NCBI GenBank assembly: GCA_003184365.1
Contig: NKYR01000050.1
Span: forward strand, 1 to 64,000
Source: Evernia prunastri
Lineage: Eukaryota; Ascomycota; Lecanoromycetes; Lecanorales; Parmeliaceae
DNA: 64,000 nucleotides
Reading direction: 5' to 3'
The notes beneath the pieces are model-generated. The model made no database searches. It saw only the letters and a program-made list of their open reading frames with translations, and was not told the DNA's origin. This document shows, one piece after another, positions 31,160 to 42,925 of this stretch. The translations under genes were made by a program, and so were the position numbers. Within the stretch, counting starts at the first letter, position 1. Every line of letters begins with the position of its first letter.

Positions 31160-33712
31160 CTACCCTTTGGAAATCGTAAGGCCATTCGGCCAGGTCAGCG
31201 TGTCAGGCGGTCCCCCTTGAATACCACCCCAGCCCGGATTATCTTTCGTCTTGCTATTCAGCGACTTTGAGCATACATTCCTCAGCGTCTTCAGACCCGC
31301 CGGCACGTAATCCCCGTTGCCGAAATTTGCGGTGGTCAGGAAATCCGCCGTCTCCTTCGCGTTCTCGCCGCACGCGCATGGGAAGACGCCGGCGTCGTCG
31401 ATAGCGCTGCCGGTCTCGTAATCCACTACCCAGTGGTTCGTCCCCTGGGCGCATACCGGCAGCGTCCATTCACCCGGCAAGGAGCCAAGGAGATCGTCGC
31501 CTGAGCCGTCACCGATTTTTTGCAGTACGATGCTGTTTGCCACCTCGTCGAATGCGTCGATAGGTGGCGGGTAAGCTGGTCGTATCCATTCGGTTTACCC
31601 AACCCCCCGTTGCCGTAGACGTAGTTGTTAAGGTAATAAACTCCACCGTCGGCGCAGTATTTGGCACCCTGCGGACCAACCTTGTCCGCGTTGCATTTGG
31701 ACCCACTAGAGTCATCTGCAAGATCGGTAAAAGAGACATACGTTGGATAGCCTCGCCAGACATTGTTGATGACGCGAGACAAGATATCTGTAGACCAAGC
31801 GGCTGTTGCATTTGTGTCGGAGACGTTTGTAGGTTGGAGAAAAAAGCCACCAGAGAGTAGATTCCTAGACAGGAATTAGAACCATGATACATGCTAGTAT
31901 GCTATCGATGACTCACATCAAGTCATCGGCACCCGCAGCATCCCAATACATATGGTCATTGTACTGTTCTATTATAGCCGAGACATTGTTTTGAAGTGCG
32001 ACCAGAATCTCTTCCAGGGCTCCCACCTTTTCCTGCAAGTTAGGACTCGCATTCTGAAGGCGTTCCCAGACTCCAGTGACTCCGCTCAAGGTAATTCCAG
32101 GTACAAGCCCATACAGTGCGGAAATATCTTCCGGGGGTTTAGGTTCGACGTTTGGAAGGGGTCTTGCGCTCCCGACACCTTTTGGAAGAGGGGCTACCAC
32201 ACCTGCGATGGTGATCACCGTACCTAGGATTTGGAGTACAGTTTGGTCGACAAACATTGCAGAGTTTCCCTCCTTGAACTCGAAGTCGGTGATGAGATCC
32301 GTCGCAAGCGCCTGGGCTTGTCCTATTGCTTTGAACGAGGCAGACTGAATGAAAGTTAGCAAGACTCCTACTTTCACCATCCCGAGAAGCCGAGAGAAGA
32401 GAGGACTTGCAGCCAAATCTTTCATAGTCTGGTGCAACTCAGACATCGCAACCCAGGCGAAGTATGCCCAACGTGGCAGGCTTTCTATATATATCTGAGA
32501 TTAGAAGAGTCACAGTCGCATTTCGGATCCGAGACTTACTGTATTTGCAGAAATCCTCCTGCGGAGCAATGCAGTTCAAATCCGAACCAATTTGGCACTG
32601 AAACGTCTGGACTCCGGCTGCTTTAGAAACAAGTTGTTGTGCCAGGCCGAAAGCACTTTTACTTGCGTCATTTGTCGTCACGGGCGCTGGCGGAATTCCC
32701 GAGGGTACGGTATCGGAGGTTCCATGCCACCATGCATACAAATTGCCGTCGACATTTGCATCTACCCAATTGTCTTGAGTTAGTGCCCAACTAGGGCTAT
32801 CAATTTTGCACGGCGTTGACAGCTTTGACGGCGTTGACGGTGTTGACAGAGGTGCATCTGCTGTCGGCATAAGCTTTCGGAGTCAGCAGTGAGGCGTTAA
32901 CCAAAGTTGTTTGCCAGGTTTCGGGAATAGAGATCCCAGGCTTGATACGAAACATGTCTTGCGATTCGAGTTTTTGATCAAAAAAAGTGTCCTCGAAATT
33001 ACTTACAGAGTAGTTGCAGTCAGTGCTTGTCTCGCTGTGTCATTTATCAGCACAGAACTCATATGGAGCAAAGACAGAATTATTAGAAGGCTAGGAGCTG
33101 TTCGGCTTTTACATAGCAATTTCGAGGCTGATGTGCAGGAGAGTGTAGGGAGAAATTTGAGGAGAACGAACCCATCGTTGGTATGTGTGAGCAACGGAAC
33201 TTTATATTGGTCACATTGACACCAATTTGGACTTCCAGAGGGTGCGCCCTGATCTGCAGCGCTTTGTGAGTTCGAGGTCAGTTGCTTGCCTGATAGCCAT
33301 GCCATGCGGGATTTGCTTACAGGAAATATGCACACCCTGCAATACCCCAACATCCTGGTATAGTGGACACGCTCGTGGGTCCGCAACGTCCACTGGCTGC
33401 TGGTGCGGAGGCTCCTGGACTTGTGAGAGTAGCCGATAGAGTTGTTGTTGGCGACATGGAATTTTGAGAGCTTGTGAAAGCAGACGACTGCGTCGGTGTG
33501 GACGGAGCTGAAGAAGTCACGACCACAGCAGATGCAGTGGATGGGCCATTAGCCAGTGAGCAAGGGCCACTCCCGCAAACGACTAGGAGCTTCTCCGTAT
33601 CCGTAATGCTTGAGTTCGCGTCTCTACCAACAACAGCATTGCGATTCAGCACGGCCGAGGCGTCCGCAAGAAGGGAGAAGGCGCAAAGAAAGAAAATTTC
33701 GAGACCCTTCAT
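31160..33712 (-). CDS. Large secreted protein of unknown function, six exons, one frameshift
   Basis: The signal peptide MKGLEIFFLCAFSLLADASA starts at 33712. Exons by hand: 33712-33321, 33261-33172, 33034-33007, 32873-32540, 32484-31917 and 31864-31160. Introns have GTAAGC, GTTCGT, GTAAGT, GTAAGT and GTGAGT donors; the second donor is the weakest. A Ser/Thr-rich stretch is followed by a Cys-rich segment (RCGPTSVSTIPGCWGIAGCAYF, in two parts; PNWCQCDQY). Next is a middle part with hydrophobic helices (VKVGVLLTFIQSASFKAIG) and a C-terminal part (CAQGTNHWVVDYETG, CACGENAKETADF). Exon sizes sum to one base short of a multiple of three. Near 31578 the frame must change from NGYDQ to PAYPPPIDAF, which one extra C would restore. 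The product would be about 705 residues. I do not recognise the family. The frameshift is either a base-call error or a recent loss. Confidence 0.65.
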
Positions 33713-35469
33713 TGCGGAGATCAGTTCTGAATTAAAGGTGTACTAGAGCCCTAAGGTGTTCATGTCTATGACGGTTCTTTTCCTGAAAGGGTGAGCGGAG
33801 GACATTGATCTTGTTCTTATGCAACGTGGTTTTTTCCAAGGAGCCAAATTTCCAACTCCACGGTGGAATAGTGGCAAGCTGGGTATACTCTGGGGCATAC
33901 CTGGGAGAACTTCTCCGCAGTCCAACAGTCTGGGGTTAAATGACTAGTAATCTGGGGTGCATGATGAGAAACATCGATTATATATTAACAAAGAATTTAC
34001 CTGGTGAAACAGCTGCCAAATACAATCGGCATCGTAGCTTCTGATCCCGCTGTTTCACAACCATGATGCCAAGGCAACGATGGACTTGGCTTCACCTCCG
34101 CAGTATCTGTAGTATCCATTCCATGGCGGGGTGTAGCAGCAGAAATGACGAAAATGTCCGATACTGGTGGCAGGAACCGACGACGTGCGATGTATAGTGT
34201 CTGTGACTAACAGTAATGACATATCTTCCAATCAAGCTCTGTGTCGGGTTGAAATACACATTTGGAAAGCTAAAACAGGCTTCGATCCTCGGTTGGCTCA
34301 GTCCCGCGGTGGGTACTTTATATGAAACATTTCGTTTGCAGAGGGTCGGTACCGACAACCGAGACCATTGGGGTTAGCATAGGCCCGGATTAATAAATAT
34401 CGGCACCAACATACTGCGAGAAGTTCAAGCTTATATCTTGAGCTGTTGGAACGCCGAAATTCTCCAAACGCGTTTCAAGTAACGAAAATGGAAGGAAGCG
34501 AGATTTCAAGTAACTTCAAAGACCACCTGATTCAGTAGTGACTCTTTTCAATATCAATTCCCTCCAGAATAGCAAGCCAATCCGGGCATGTCTATTTCAC
34601 TTTCTCTCGATCCATGCGCCTCTCTCTACGGACTCCTACCTATACCGGAACTGATCCTCATGGATGCGGGTGCTGGTGCGCACAATCGGGTCGGTAATTT
34701 CATCCCCAGAGCACATGCAACACTGCCGTCGGCGAGCCTTGGCGCTGACTGCTCATGGGGGTCTCATCCCACCCAAGCCAGTTCTGTGTCCGTCCAGTAA
34801 AACTTTGATGCCGACTTTGGTGACGGGGTCTATCAATGTTCGATAATATCCTTGTATATCCATCTCGCCTTTTCGAAGATAGCAGCCAGCTTGCGCTGGG
34901 CTCACGATACTTGTAGACAGGTGAGTTGATGAACTACTTGTGGTGTGTATGCTTTCATAGTACGAAGTCATCCCGGCTGTGCGCATAGCGCAAGGTGGTT
35001 CACTCGGCGGCGTAGTCATTCGAATGAGCCTCAGTGTTTTGTAGCACGGACACAATCAATTTAGTAATCGGATAGGAATATTCTATGGGACGCACCAATT
35101 TCGGCGGCCCCCCGCAGATTGTTGTTCAGGTTCTCAAGTAAGTTGAGGGGCATGGTTTCCCCTTGGCTTACTCCCTTGAAAACTGCGAACTGGATATAGC
35201 TGTGGAGGAGAAGTCATCATCTTCCCAGTGTTGTCCTGGTTCAGTGCGGCATTGCCTGCTCACCTCGCCTAGAAGACTTCTTCCGTTAGCGTCAACAAAT
35301 TGGTTTACTTGTCAACTTCAAACCCAAGAAAAATTCTGTCACGAGCGGGCTAATATTGGTGGATGTCGATAAGCGGATGTACACTAGCGTACAAGCCAGA
35401 ACTGCAGAGCGAGGCTTCCCGGCAGTCCGTTCGCTAGTCACACTTTCGTCTGTGCTTTATACCCATCCT
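33713..35469. other. Region between secreted genes with coding-like minus-strand fragments
   Basis: No complete gene could be built. On the minus strand, 35332-35150 contains coding-like pieces (VNQFVDANGRSLLGE before a GTGAGC donor, LYPVRSFQG before GTAAGC). A later piece ends GYYRTLIDPVTKVGIKVLL and then HRTGLGGM near 34753. These may be exons of one unresolved or decayed gene of about 600 bp. Their start was not found. Confidence 0.3.
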
Positions 35470-36056
35470 CTATTCAGGTATGATCGCTCCGAGATCTCCA
35501 GTCCCCACACGACCCGTTCTACCCTGATACACCTCGAATGCCATACCGTAGTACCCATGTATGCTGGTAAACAACGCGATGCCTCTCAGAGTCGACACCA
35601 CCAACGCATAAGTCATACGGAAAGTTGGCGCGCTGAAGTCGTGCACGTTGATGACGACGTTGCCATATTTGTAGTCGACGTAGTTCAGCGGCAGGAACCC
35701 GTCTCGTTTTTTCGTGAGGACGGTGCCGAAGAGGGATCCAATGCCTTCGATGACGCAGAGGTCGAGCTCGGACTGAGAGATGCGCTCGGAAAACTTGGAG
35801 AAGACGAGGCTGGTTTGCGTGCCGGGGATGTTGAAGGTGATGCTGTAGTTCAAAGTTTTGTTCTGCAGGGTGGATGGGTTGGGTCCCCTTTCTGTTCAGC
35901 AGACGTTCGCAATGACCGCTGCTTCGCCACTACTTACACCGAGCTCATGGGTTCGGATGGTTGATTCAGTGCGATGTTGACAGGAGGAACCGCTGTATGA
36001 GCTAGCGTGCTACAATAGGTGTACGCTAAAAGTATCAGCAGGAACGGGGACGCCAT
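35470..36056 (-). CDS. Small secreted protein (169 aa), paralogue of the divergent neighbour
   Basis: The ATG at 36054-36056 starts MASPFLLILLAYTYCSTLAH, a clear signal peptide. Exon 1 is 36056-35940. The intron 35863-35939 uses a GTGTAA donor and CTGCAG acceptor in phase 0. Exon 2 is 35862-35470, for a total of 170 codons. Just after the splice lie potential N-glycosylation sites NKT and NYS. The C-terminal half has the pattern FSAPTFRMTYALVVSTLRGIA, then MAFEVYQ and GRVGTGDLG. The same order occurs in the neighbour at 36494-37178 (VEAPDWYMTFSDIADDLEAL, then MDFEV). This layout is widespread among uncharacterised secreted proteins of filamentous ascomycetes. Function unknown; it may act outside the cell. 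Confidence 0.75.
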
Positions 36057-36493
36057 AGCGTTGAGAGATGATGAGAACAACAGGGAAGATAAGAGAAAGG
36101 GAAGAAGGTTACGGGGTCATAGTCGCAGTGTCGAGGAATATACGGATAATCGATGTCTTCTTGAGTCAAAGCGACTTGCGACTAGCGAAAAGCGCAACTT
36201 ACCAAATCACATGTATTCCTGCGGGGTTTAAAAATGTAAGGATACCATTTAGCGAGGGACAGGCTAATGCCACGATTATTTGGGGTATGAATTTTCAATT
36301 TGCACGAAAAGCGCAACCCACGATCTTCATATGGGGCGGCTGTGAGGGACTGGACCCACACAGTGAGCCAATGTATAAGAAAACAACAAGTAGTCTCCGC
36401 AGAGGCTCTGGCGGAACCCCCCTCACATCCTATGACGGTCTGCTCTTTTCATACTATCTGCAGTCGGCCAAGATCGAGCGTTGCATATTACAA
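36057..36493. promoter_or_regulatory. Shared divergent upstream region of two secreted-protein genes
   Basis: 437 bp separate the start codons of two divergently transcribed, related secreted-protein genes. The spacing would allow coordinated control. No specific operator was recognised. Confidence 0.4.
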
Positions 36494-37178
36494 ATGAACA
36501 GCTTTCTGGTCTTTGTATTGCTTCTTCCCATTATGGCCTCCCAGCAATTCAGGTCTCTGCATAGTCCTACAGCACCGATGCTTGTGCAGAATATTAGCAC
36601 AACTCTATCGTCCATGACAGGGTACGCCTTATAGCACAGCCAGACTGCTTCGATCGAAGAAGCTAAACAGGTGTCCCAGGTCTTTAAAATCGCACACTTC
36701 CCCCCCGGACCCGTGGACATACATAGGCCCCAAAGGCCGGTACAAATTGTCCAACTACGGCAATCCCAGCGTCAAGGTCAGCTGGCTGGCCACATTCTTG
36801 CTAACCTGTCTGGGCGATGTCTTTGACGCGATAGCCAACCAAGGCTTCAAACCATACGAGCCTTATCCTGACGGGGTGTACAACTGCCATCTGGATTACA
36901 CCTTTCCGTCTCGACTGTCGGGGACATTTGCTCTCGAGATGACAAAGGTAGAGGCGCCCGATTGGTATATGACCTTCTCTGATATTGCGGATGATCTGGA
37001 GGCCCTTTGGTACGCTACTCTGTGGTTTGAAGAGAGACCCGCCGGCGTTCCGGCCATGGATTTCGAGGTGACCAAACATCAAAAACAGAGCCCCGGTAGC
37101 AAGGGTCCCTCTTTTCTGGCGTCTCGTGGCAACTTCGGGTTTGCGCTTACGGGAATGGCGAACTTTACCGACGCATAA
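36494..37178 (+). CDS. Secreted protein (208 aa), paralogue of the divergent neighbour
   Basis: The ATG at 36494 opens MNSFLVFVLLLPIMASQQFR, a signal peptide. Exon 1 is 36494-36621. The intron 36622-36679 (58 bp) has a GTACGC donor, a GCTAAAC branch point and a CCCAG acceptor, splitting a Gly codon. Exon 2 is 36680-37178. The sum is 209 codons. The mature part includes WTYIGPKGRYKL and a hydrophobic VSWLATFLLTCLGDVFDAI. Then comes the family signature VEAPDWYMTFSDIADDLEAL with a following MDFEV. A single N-glycosylation site NFT sits next to the C-terminus. Compared with the neighbour it has longer loops. Function unknown. Confidence 0.75.
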
Positions 37179-38624
37179 TTGTAGCGAGATGTGAATGGTT
37201 ATTCTTTTCAGAGCCGATGCAGGCGTAGTTGATGGGATCTATCATGCGACGGAAGAAAGGGTATGGTTGAGCCCTCAACGCGGGTCTTCTAAGTGACAGC
37301 TACCATGTTGGAGTGCCTGATTAGTGAAAGAGAGTTGCAGACGTGCAATATTGTTGGACAAGCACCAAATGAGTGGCCCAGAGTTCTCATTCACTGAGAA
37401 GCATCGAACTGAAGTCTGACAGAGCTTTCCCCAGATCTTGCCTTGCCCGATCCTTTTCAATTTCTCAACTCCATTGTAGCGAGTTCTTTTAAATTATCTC
37501 CTTAAAAGACCTCTCCCCTCTGGCCAAACACCGTTCATGATCTTTGATTTTCCCGTTAAGCATATGCAACAACAACTCCCCAACACCAGGCAAGTCGCTC
37601 TGTTAGGAGATTTATAGCGTGGTAAACCGAATACCTCTCCAGGTCCCTCTCTATGATTCTCTCATTGACCCCTTACAGCGCGCCTATCACTATATTCGTG
37701 CTCGCCGAATGCCTTGCCGACCGTTTCCTAGTGGCTGCCGACCAGATTTTCTGCGACCGTCTTCAGTGACTATCGTGCGTGCGATTTCTCCGACGACGCT
37801 TTGGTCATCGCGTTTTGGCGAATCGGATGCAAGGCGTCGGTGGATCATGACGCTTTGGCAACGGTTGTGTGTATGTAGATCGACTTTCATGATGAGTTGG
37901 GTTTAGCGGAGACAATGTTTAACGTTTACTATGGCAATGAGAAGATCGAGAGAGAGCGTTTCATCACATAACGTCTGGGTAGGAGGAAATCGAGGTGCTA
38001 TTGCGGGGCTATCATTGAGTCTATGAGAGACAGGACACTCGAGATGATAGTATTGATAGGTATGCTACGATTCTAGGTATCTCGTCTTTCATCGTATGCG
38101 GATGGAATAGACCGGTCGTGGTAGTTCAGATGCAAGGGGTTGGTATCTGTCAGAGAGACGATAGGTAGAGTCGTGAAACTAGAGCTTGCAAGGCCAGTCC
38201 CTGAGTTTGACACTTTGCAATGGTGTTCTTTGTCAGTCTCCGCAGCTCTCGCAGCGAGCCTCCAGCAATCATTTATGTTGGGTTTCAAAAAAATTATTCG
38301 TAATGCAGCGGTGATCTTGTGAATTTGAGACGCTGCACTCGGATGACTGCCGCGATTTAATAACATTGTGCCTCGAGGCAACGACTTGAAAAAAGAGAGA
38401 ACTTACTGCCCGTGAGTTCTCTACGATGACGTGAGTCGCCAGAGCGAGCTGAATCTATGCCATCTAGAGTCAAGTAGCAGGGTCCCATCCCTTTGGAGTA
38501 CGCCGTTCTCATAGCCCAATGAGTGGTGGTCCTTGTAAAGACCTCGGACTCTTGAGGCGCCAGGAATCTATTTCTCGTCGAGGTACTCATGCGAGTATCA
38601 GCGAACCGGGCGGAAGTCAGGGTT
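37179..38624. other. Intergenic, no gene recognised
   Basis: Open frames on both strands (for example 37619-37906, plus) carry no signal peptide, domain or splice support. The right part should contain the 3' UTR of the kinase gene. Confidence 0.5.
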
Positions 38625-41600
38625 TTATTTGATACTACGCTCCTTGAGTAACTTGCCGACCTTCTGGAACGGAATAGGTTTAGTCATGTAGTCATCGAAA
38701 CCGCACTTTGCAGCTTCTTCGCGATCTCGACTGGCACCTAGACCAGTCAAAGCCACAATGTAGGAGCGGGGATGCGGCTCGTTATCAGCTTCTGTTTTCG
38801 CCGTTTGTCCTGTCTCGTATTGTCGGATCTTTCTTGTGGCCTCGAACCCATCCATTCCAGGCATGGAGATGTCCATGAATACAATATCGTAAGGTTTTGC
38901 TGCCTTGCGGACTGCTGCTACAGCCTCAAAACCATCGCGAGCGCCGTCGACAATATCATCCTTTCGCTTTGAGAGAAAGCGCTGTAGGAGCTGCAAATTG
39001 ATTTCGTTATCGTCAACAGCTAATATTCGCAACCCACTCTTCCGCTCGGGCTCTGGGGCGGTCTTCTCGGTCGAAGACGCAGCATCTGAGTTCCGGACGT
39101 GCATGAGGTTGAACCTTTGCACCAAGTCGCCTTCAGGTCCTTTGGCGGCAGGCTGCTGAGGATCTGGGTTAATCGACGGATCTTTGGGCTGTTCCTTCGA
39201 CGGGTGATTCAGACTCCCGCTGCCAACTAAACGCAGGGATTCTGTAGGATCTTGCATGACTGCAACAGTATGGCCCTGAAGTATAGACAGGAGGTGCCGC
39301 GCGAGTTTATACGGCCCAACAGGGCGAGTAACGTGCCCAACAGCCATCTCAGCCGAATACCGCTTACGATCTTTTGACGCAAGGGTCCCATTGAGGAGAA
39401 GGATTGGAATATATTGGTCTCCTAGTCGAGGCAAGGCAAAAGTGGTGGATGGCTCGTAGCCTTCCAATGCAATCACGACTTCTGCCTTTGGTACGATGGC
39501 CCAGTCCGTGAAGGTAGATACTGCGAAACCATACCAGTCTGATAAATAATGCTCGACGAGATCCAATATCATGTCCTGAACGTGGGGAGAATCTGGTCGC
39601 TGGAGCGCGACGGTGGTTTTGTTTGCAAGCTCGCGGAGTGCTTTTAGGATACTGTCGGCATCTTGGGGATTTTCAAGGCTAGGTTCTGCAGTATGGGTCC
39701 CTTGCGAATGATCTGATTCCTCCACCGGAATGCAAATTTCGACTTCTGTTCCTTTGCCTTGGAGACTGCGCACAGCCATTACGCCTCCCAGTTGCTGAAC
39801 AATGCTCCGCCTAAAGACCTATCAGCGAGGTGACTGATCCGCTATTTGACAAAAGAGACTCACACAATAGAGAGCCCAAGGCCAACTCCAGAAGCGAAGG
39901 TATCGTCTTGCGCAAAAGGGGTATATAGCCTGTGTTGAAGATATTCCTTTGATATGCCCCGGCCGGAGTCTTTAATGATCAATGATACTGCACTTTTCCC
40001 AGAAGACATACCCTTGGCCCCTCTTTCACGCGCCTGGACCGGGTCCCCTGCTCTTAGTGAGACCTGTATGAAGCCCTTGTCCGTGTACCTCTGTGCATTG
40101 CCGAATATGTTCATAACAATTCGACGAAGAGCTCCGGGCTGTGTAAGGAAGTGCCAATTTTGCTTGTCAAAATCTAAAACAGTTTCTACCGACTTCTCCA
40201 AAGATTTCATTGCTTGAGACACGAATCGAGATTCGGCAGGTAAATTACCAGAGCTTGAGAGATCGTCAAAACCTTTCGCGACGATCATGCCGTCGATAAC
40301 CTCTTCACATAGAACAGCTATGTTTGTAATAGAATGCAATTCATTCGGCAACAGACCCCCTTCTCTACTGATGAGCTTGGATTTTTCAAAAGAATTAATC
40401 TTGCTGAAGTCAAGAACGTGATTGATGGTTTCGAGTAAAGTACGGCCACAACTTTGAATCGTTGATATCAGCTCCGATTGTGTTTCATCATCAGTCATCT
40501 CCTGCAAGAACTCGGTACTTGCGAGAATGCCATGCAGAGGGCTTCGAAACTCGTGTGATATGCTACTGATAAAGTCTGCTTTGGCTTGGTCTGCTCTGAT
40601 GGCATCAAGGCGGCTGATCTCAACGGTTACTGAATTCGTAAATGCTGCAAGATATGCAATTTCCGAGTCAACAGTGAAAACCGGTACTGCAGAGTGACTC
40701 CATACCAAACAGCCGGCATACCATCTTTTCGTAGCTGCGTCCCACATGGGAAGAAAAATGATTTGTCGAGCCTTTTCGAATCTCTCTCTTAACATCGTGG
40801 CCTCCGCCATTTCTTCCGCTATCCGCTTATTCACGTCTAACCCGCGGCCGTTGGATTTATCAGATTTGTCTCGTGGTTCATGTTGTAGAACCTGCTCTAA
40901 AGACGAGAAGTAGCCTCCTTCATCAAAATACCAAACGTTGCCTTCGGGGTACATATTGAGCAAGGCCTGAAGGGTCTTGCAATCCAGGACTTTGTTTTCA
41001 GGCTGAGCGGGCTGATGGTCCATGCTTGTAGCCATGGCCATGATTTCAGCAGCATGGTTACTGATTTCAGAGCTTCTGGTTTGCCTATTATGTGCAACTT
41101 GTATAGAAGATAAAGAGGCCCCATGAGAAAGCTCTCTGTTGTGTCGCAAGACAGGCCTGTCGTCTTTCCCGTCTGTCGCCTTCATACTTTGTCCGATTGC
41201 AGTATTCGGATCGGAGTATGCATCCGTATAGCCGGCTTCGCTAAAGCTGACAGCGGTGTCCAGAAACATGACTCCCCCTGACTCGATCTCTAGCGACTCC
41301 AGTAAGATGCTGGCCGCGCTCTTGAATGTACGTCTAACGGGGTCTTCAGTTCCGGCGGCAGATGGACGATCAGAGCTTCTTGAATCCGCTGGAGCAGATC
41401 CTTGGCCATTGAGCACATTTTTCGTATCCCAAGATGCTCGAGTCTCGTGTCCCCGATCAATGTCATCCTGGTGGGACTTGCTCTCAAGAAATCGGGCTAT
41501 GCCTTGGCCCATGAAAGAGACGCGTCTCCTCTCCCTAGCCTCCCTGCGCATTTCCAGATGTTTCATTACACTTGCTGCCGATGTGCACATGACTGTAATG

Positions 41601-42315
41601 GGGTCACTGTTTTGAAGGACAGAGAATAAATATACGGAGGGCAATCTCACGTACCTTTGTGATCCTCCAGAGTCAGACCTTCAGGCCGTGGAACTTTGTC
41701 CAACATGAAGAAAGATCCTATCTTCACTCCACCACTTGTAGATATGGAAGTGCCAGCATAGAATCGGTACGCAGCGACAGAGCCATTGACGACTGGAAGA
41801 TGGCAAAATCTCTCATCCTCCAATAGGTTTTCGACCACGAGGCACGGGTAGTCTGACATTGACTCGTCTGCTGTGATTGTATATTGACATAGGCTCTGGT
41901 GCATTGGTATGTTGGAGCTTCCAAACCAATCTGGTCGTCCTCCCATATTCTTCCCATCAATCTCTGCACCTGCCAAGAAGTATTGCGTCTCCCCATCGAC
42001 CAGACTAGGGATATGATCAGCATTCCGTCACTGTTGTAGTTTCATTCAGCCCTCTAACCTAACCATCACCCGTTCGGCCCCAAGGCGCCAGGCCGCAGTT
42101 TCGGCGAAGGATGCGAGTGCTGCGTCATCTTGGAGATAGGCATTGAAACCCCTATTGAGGGCATGGGCATCTTTTGAGGGAGCGAAAAATCTGTATACGA
42201 GAATCAGATTAGCTTGAGGAAAACTAAGGTTAGATTTGCCTGAGGTACGCGGGGCATTGTACTTTCGGAGTTCTTGCGAACGCTGGCTTTGGGTCGGTCC
42301 GCCGACCGATGGCAT
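38625..42315 (-). CDS. Hybrid histidine kinase (GAF-HisKA-HATPase-receiver)
   Basis: A 1,173-residue two-component phosphorelay sensor. Exons 42315-42059, 42004-41655, 41592-39864 and 39810-38625 sum exactly to 1,174 codons, with introns of 54, 62 and 53 bp. The N-terminus has the fungal pattern NAYLQDDAALASFAETAAWR and then MVSLVDGETQYFLAGAE, opening a GAF-type sensor domain that ends before VMKHLEMRREARERRR. The H box SHEFRSPLHGIL has the phosphorylated His near residue 549. The ATP-binding domain shows the N box (NIFGNAQRYTDKG), DSGRGIS and GVGLGLSIV. The receiver has DD near 1045-1046, the phospho-acceptor Asp at about 1092 (FMDISMPGMDG) and Lys at about 1156 (TKPIP). All catalytic residues are present. 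It should signal through an HPt protein to response regulators. There is no transmembrane segment, so it is probably cytosolic. The input signal is unknown. Confidence 0.93.
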
Positions 42316-42925
42316 TGTTGAGCAAGCAGATTTGGATGCTATTGGCGAGTGCCTCCTCCTGTAGAAGCGTTAGTGCGGCCACTGGAGTCCTGCGGCCTGC
42401 GAGACCAGACTGGAAACTTTGGGAGAAGCAGGATTCAAGCCAGAAGAAGCAGGTGTATTGCAGACTTCATTGTCGCTGGAAGCGAGAACCTCAACAGATT
42501 CCCCAGGACCCGGTTAAGCGGCACCTGCGGACCGCGGAAAGCGCGTCGAGGTTATCAACACGCTAAAGTAAGTACTTTACTCTAGCTCAGTACCAGCCCT
42601 ATCAAATATGACTAATGTTTCGCTTCAAGGTCCTCATTTTCAACGACTCGGCGATATTCATCCCACTCTGCTGAACCTCGGCTGTGATGTAAAAGATTCA
42701 TAACCATACTCTTCGTTTCTTTTACGTGGGGGCGGCAGCAGTCTTAGGGCGAGCATCATTGATTCATCGTCATTGTCTGGGCTCATTGAGTCAATGCATG
42801 GTGTCGTACAGTCGTCTATTTACGATACGACATGAAATCTATACTACTAGGCTGAACTATTATCGACTATAAAATTCCTTGCCCCTCCTTCGAGTCACGG
42901 CCATACGCTCGGACGTCGAGATCAG
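42316..42925. promoter_or_regulatory. Divergent upstream region between kinase and C2H2 gene
   Basis: 610 bp lie between the start codons of the histidine kinase (minus) and the zinc-finger gene (plus). No coding sequence is supported in it. It must hold both promoters, but no binding site was recognised. Confidence 0.45.
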
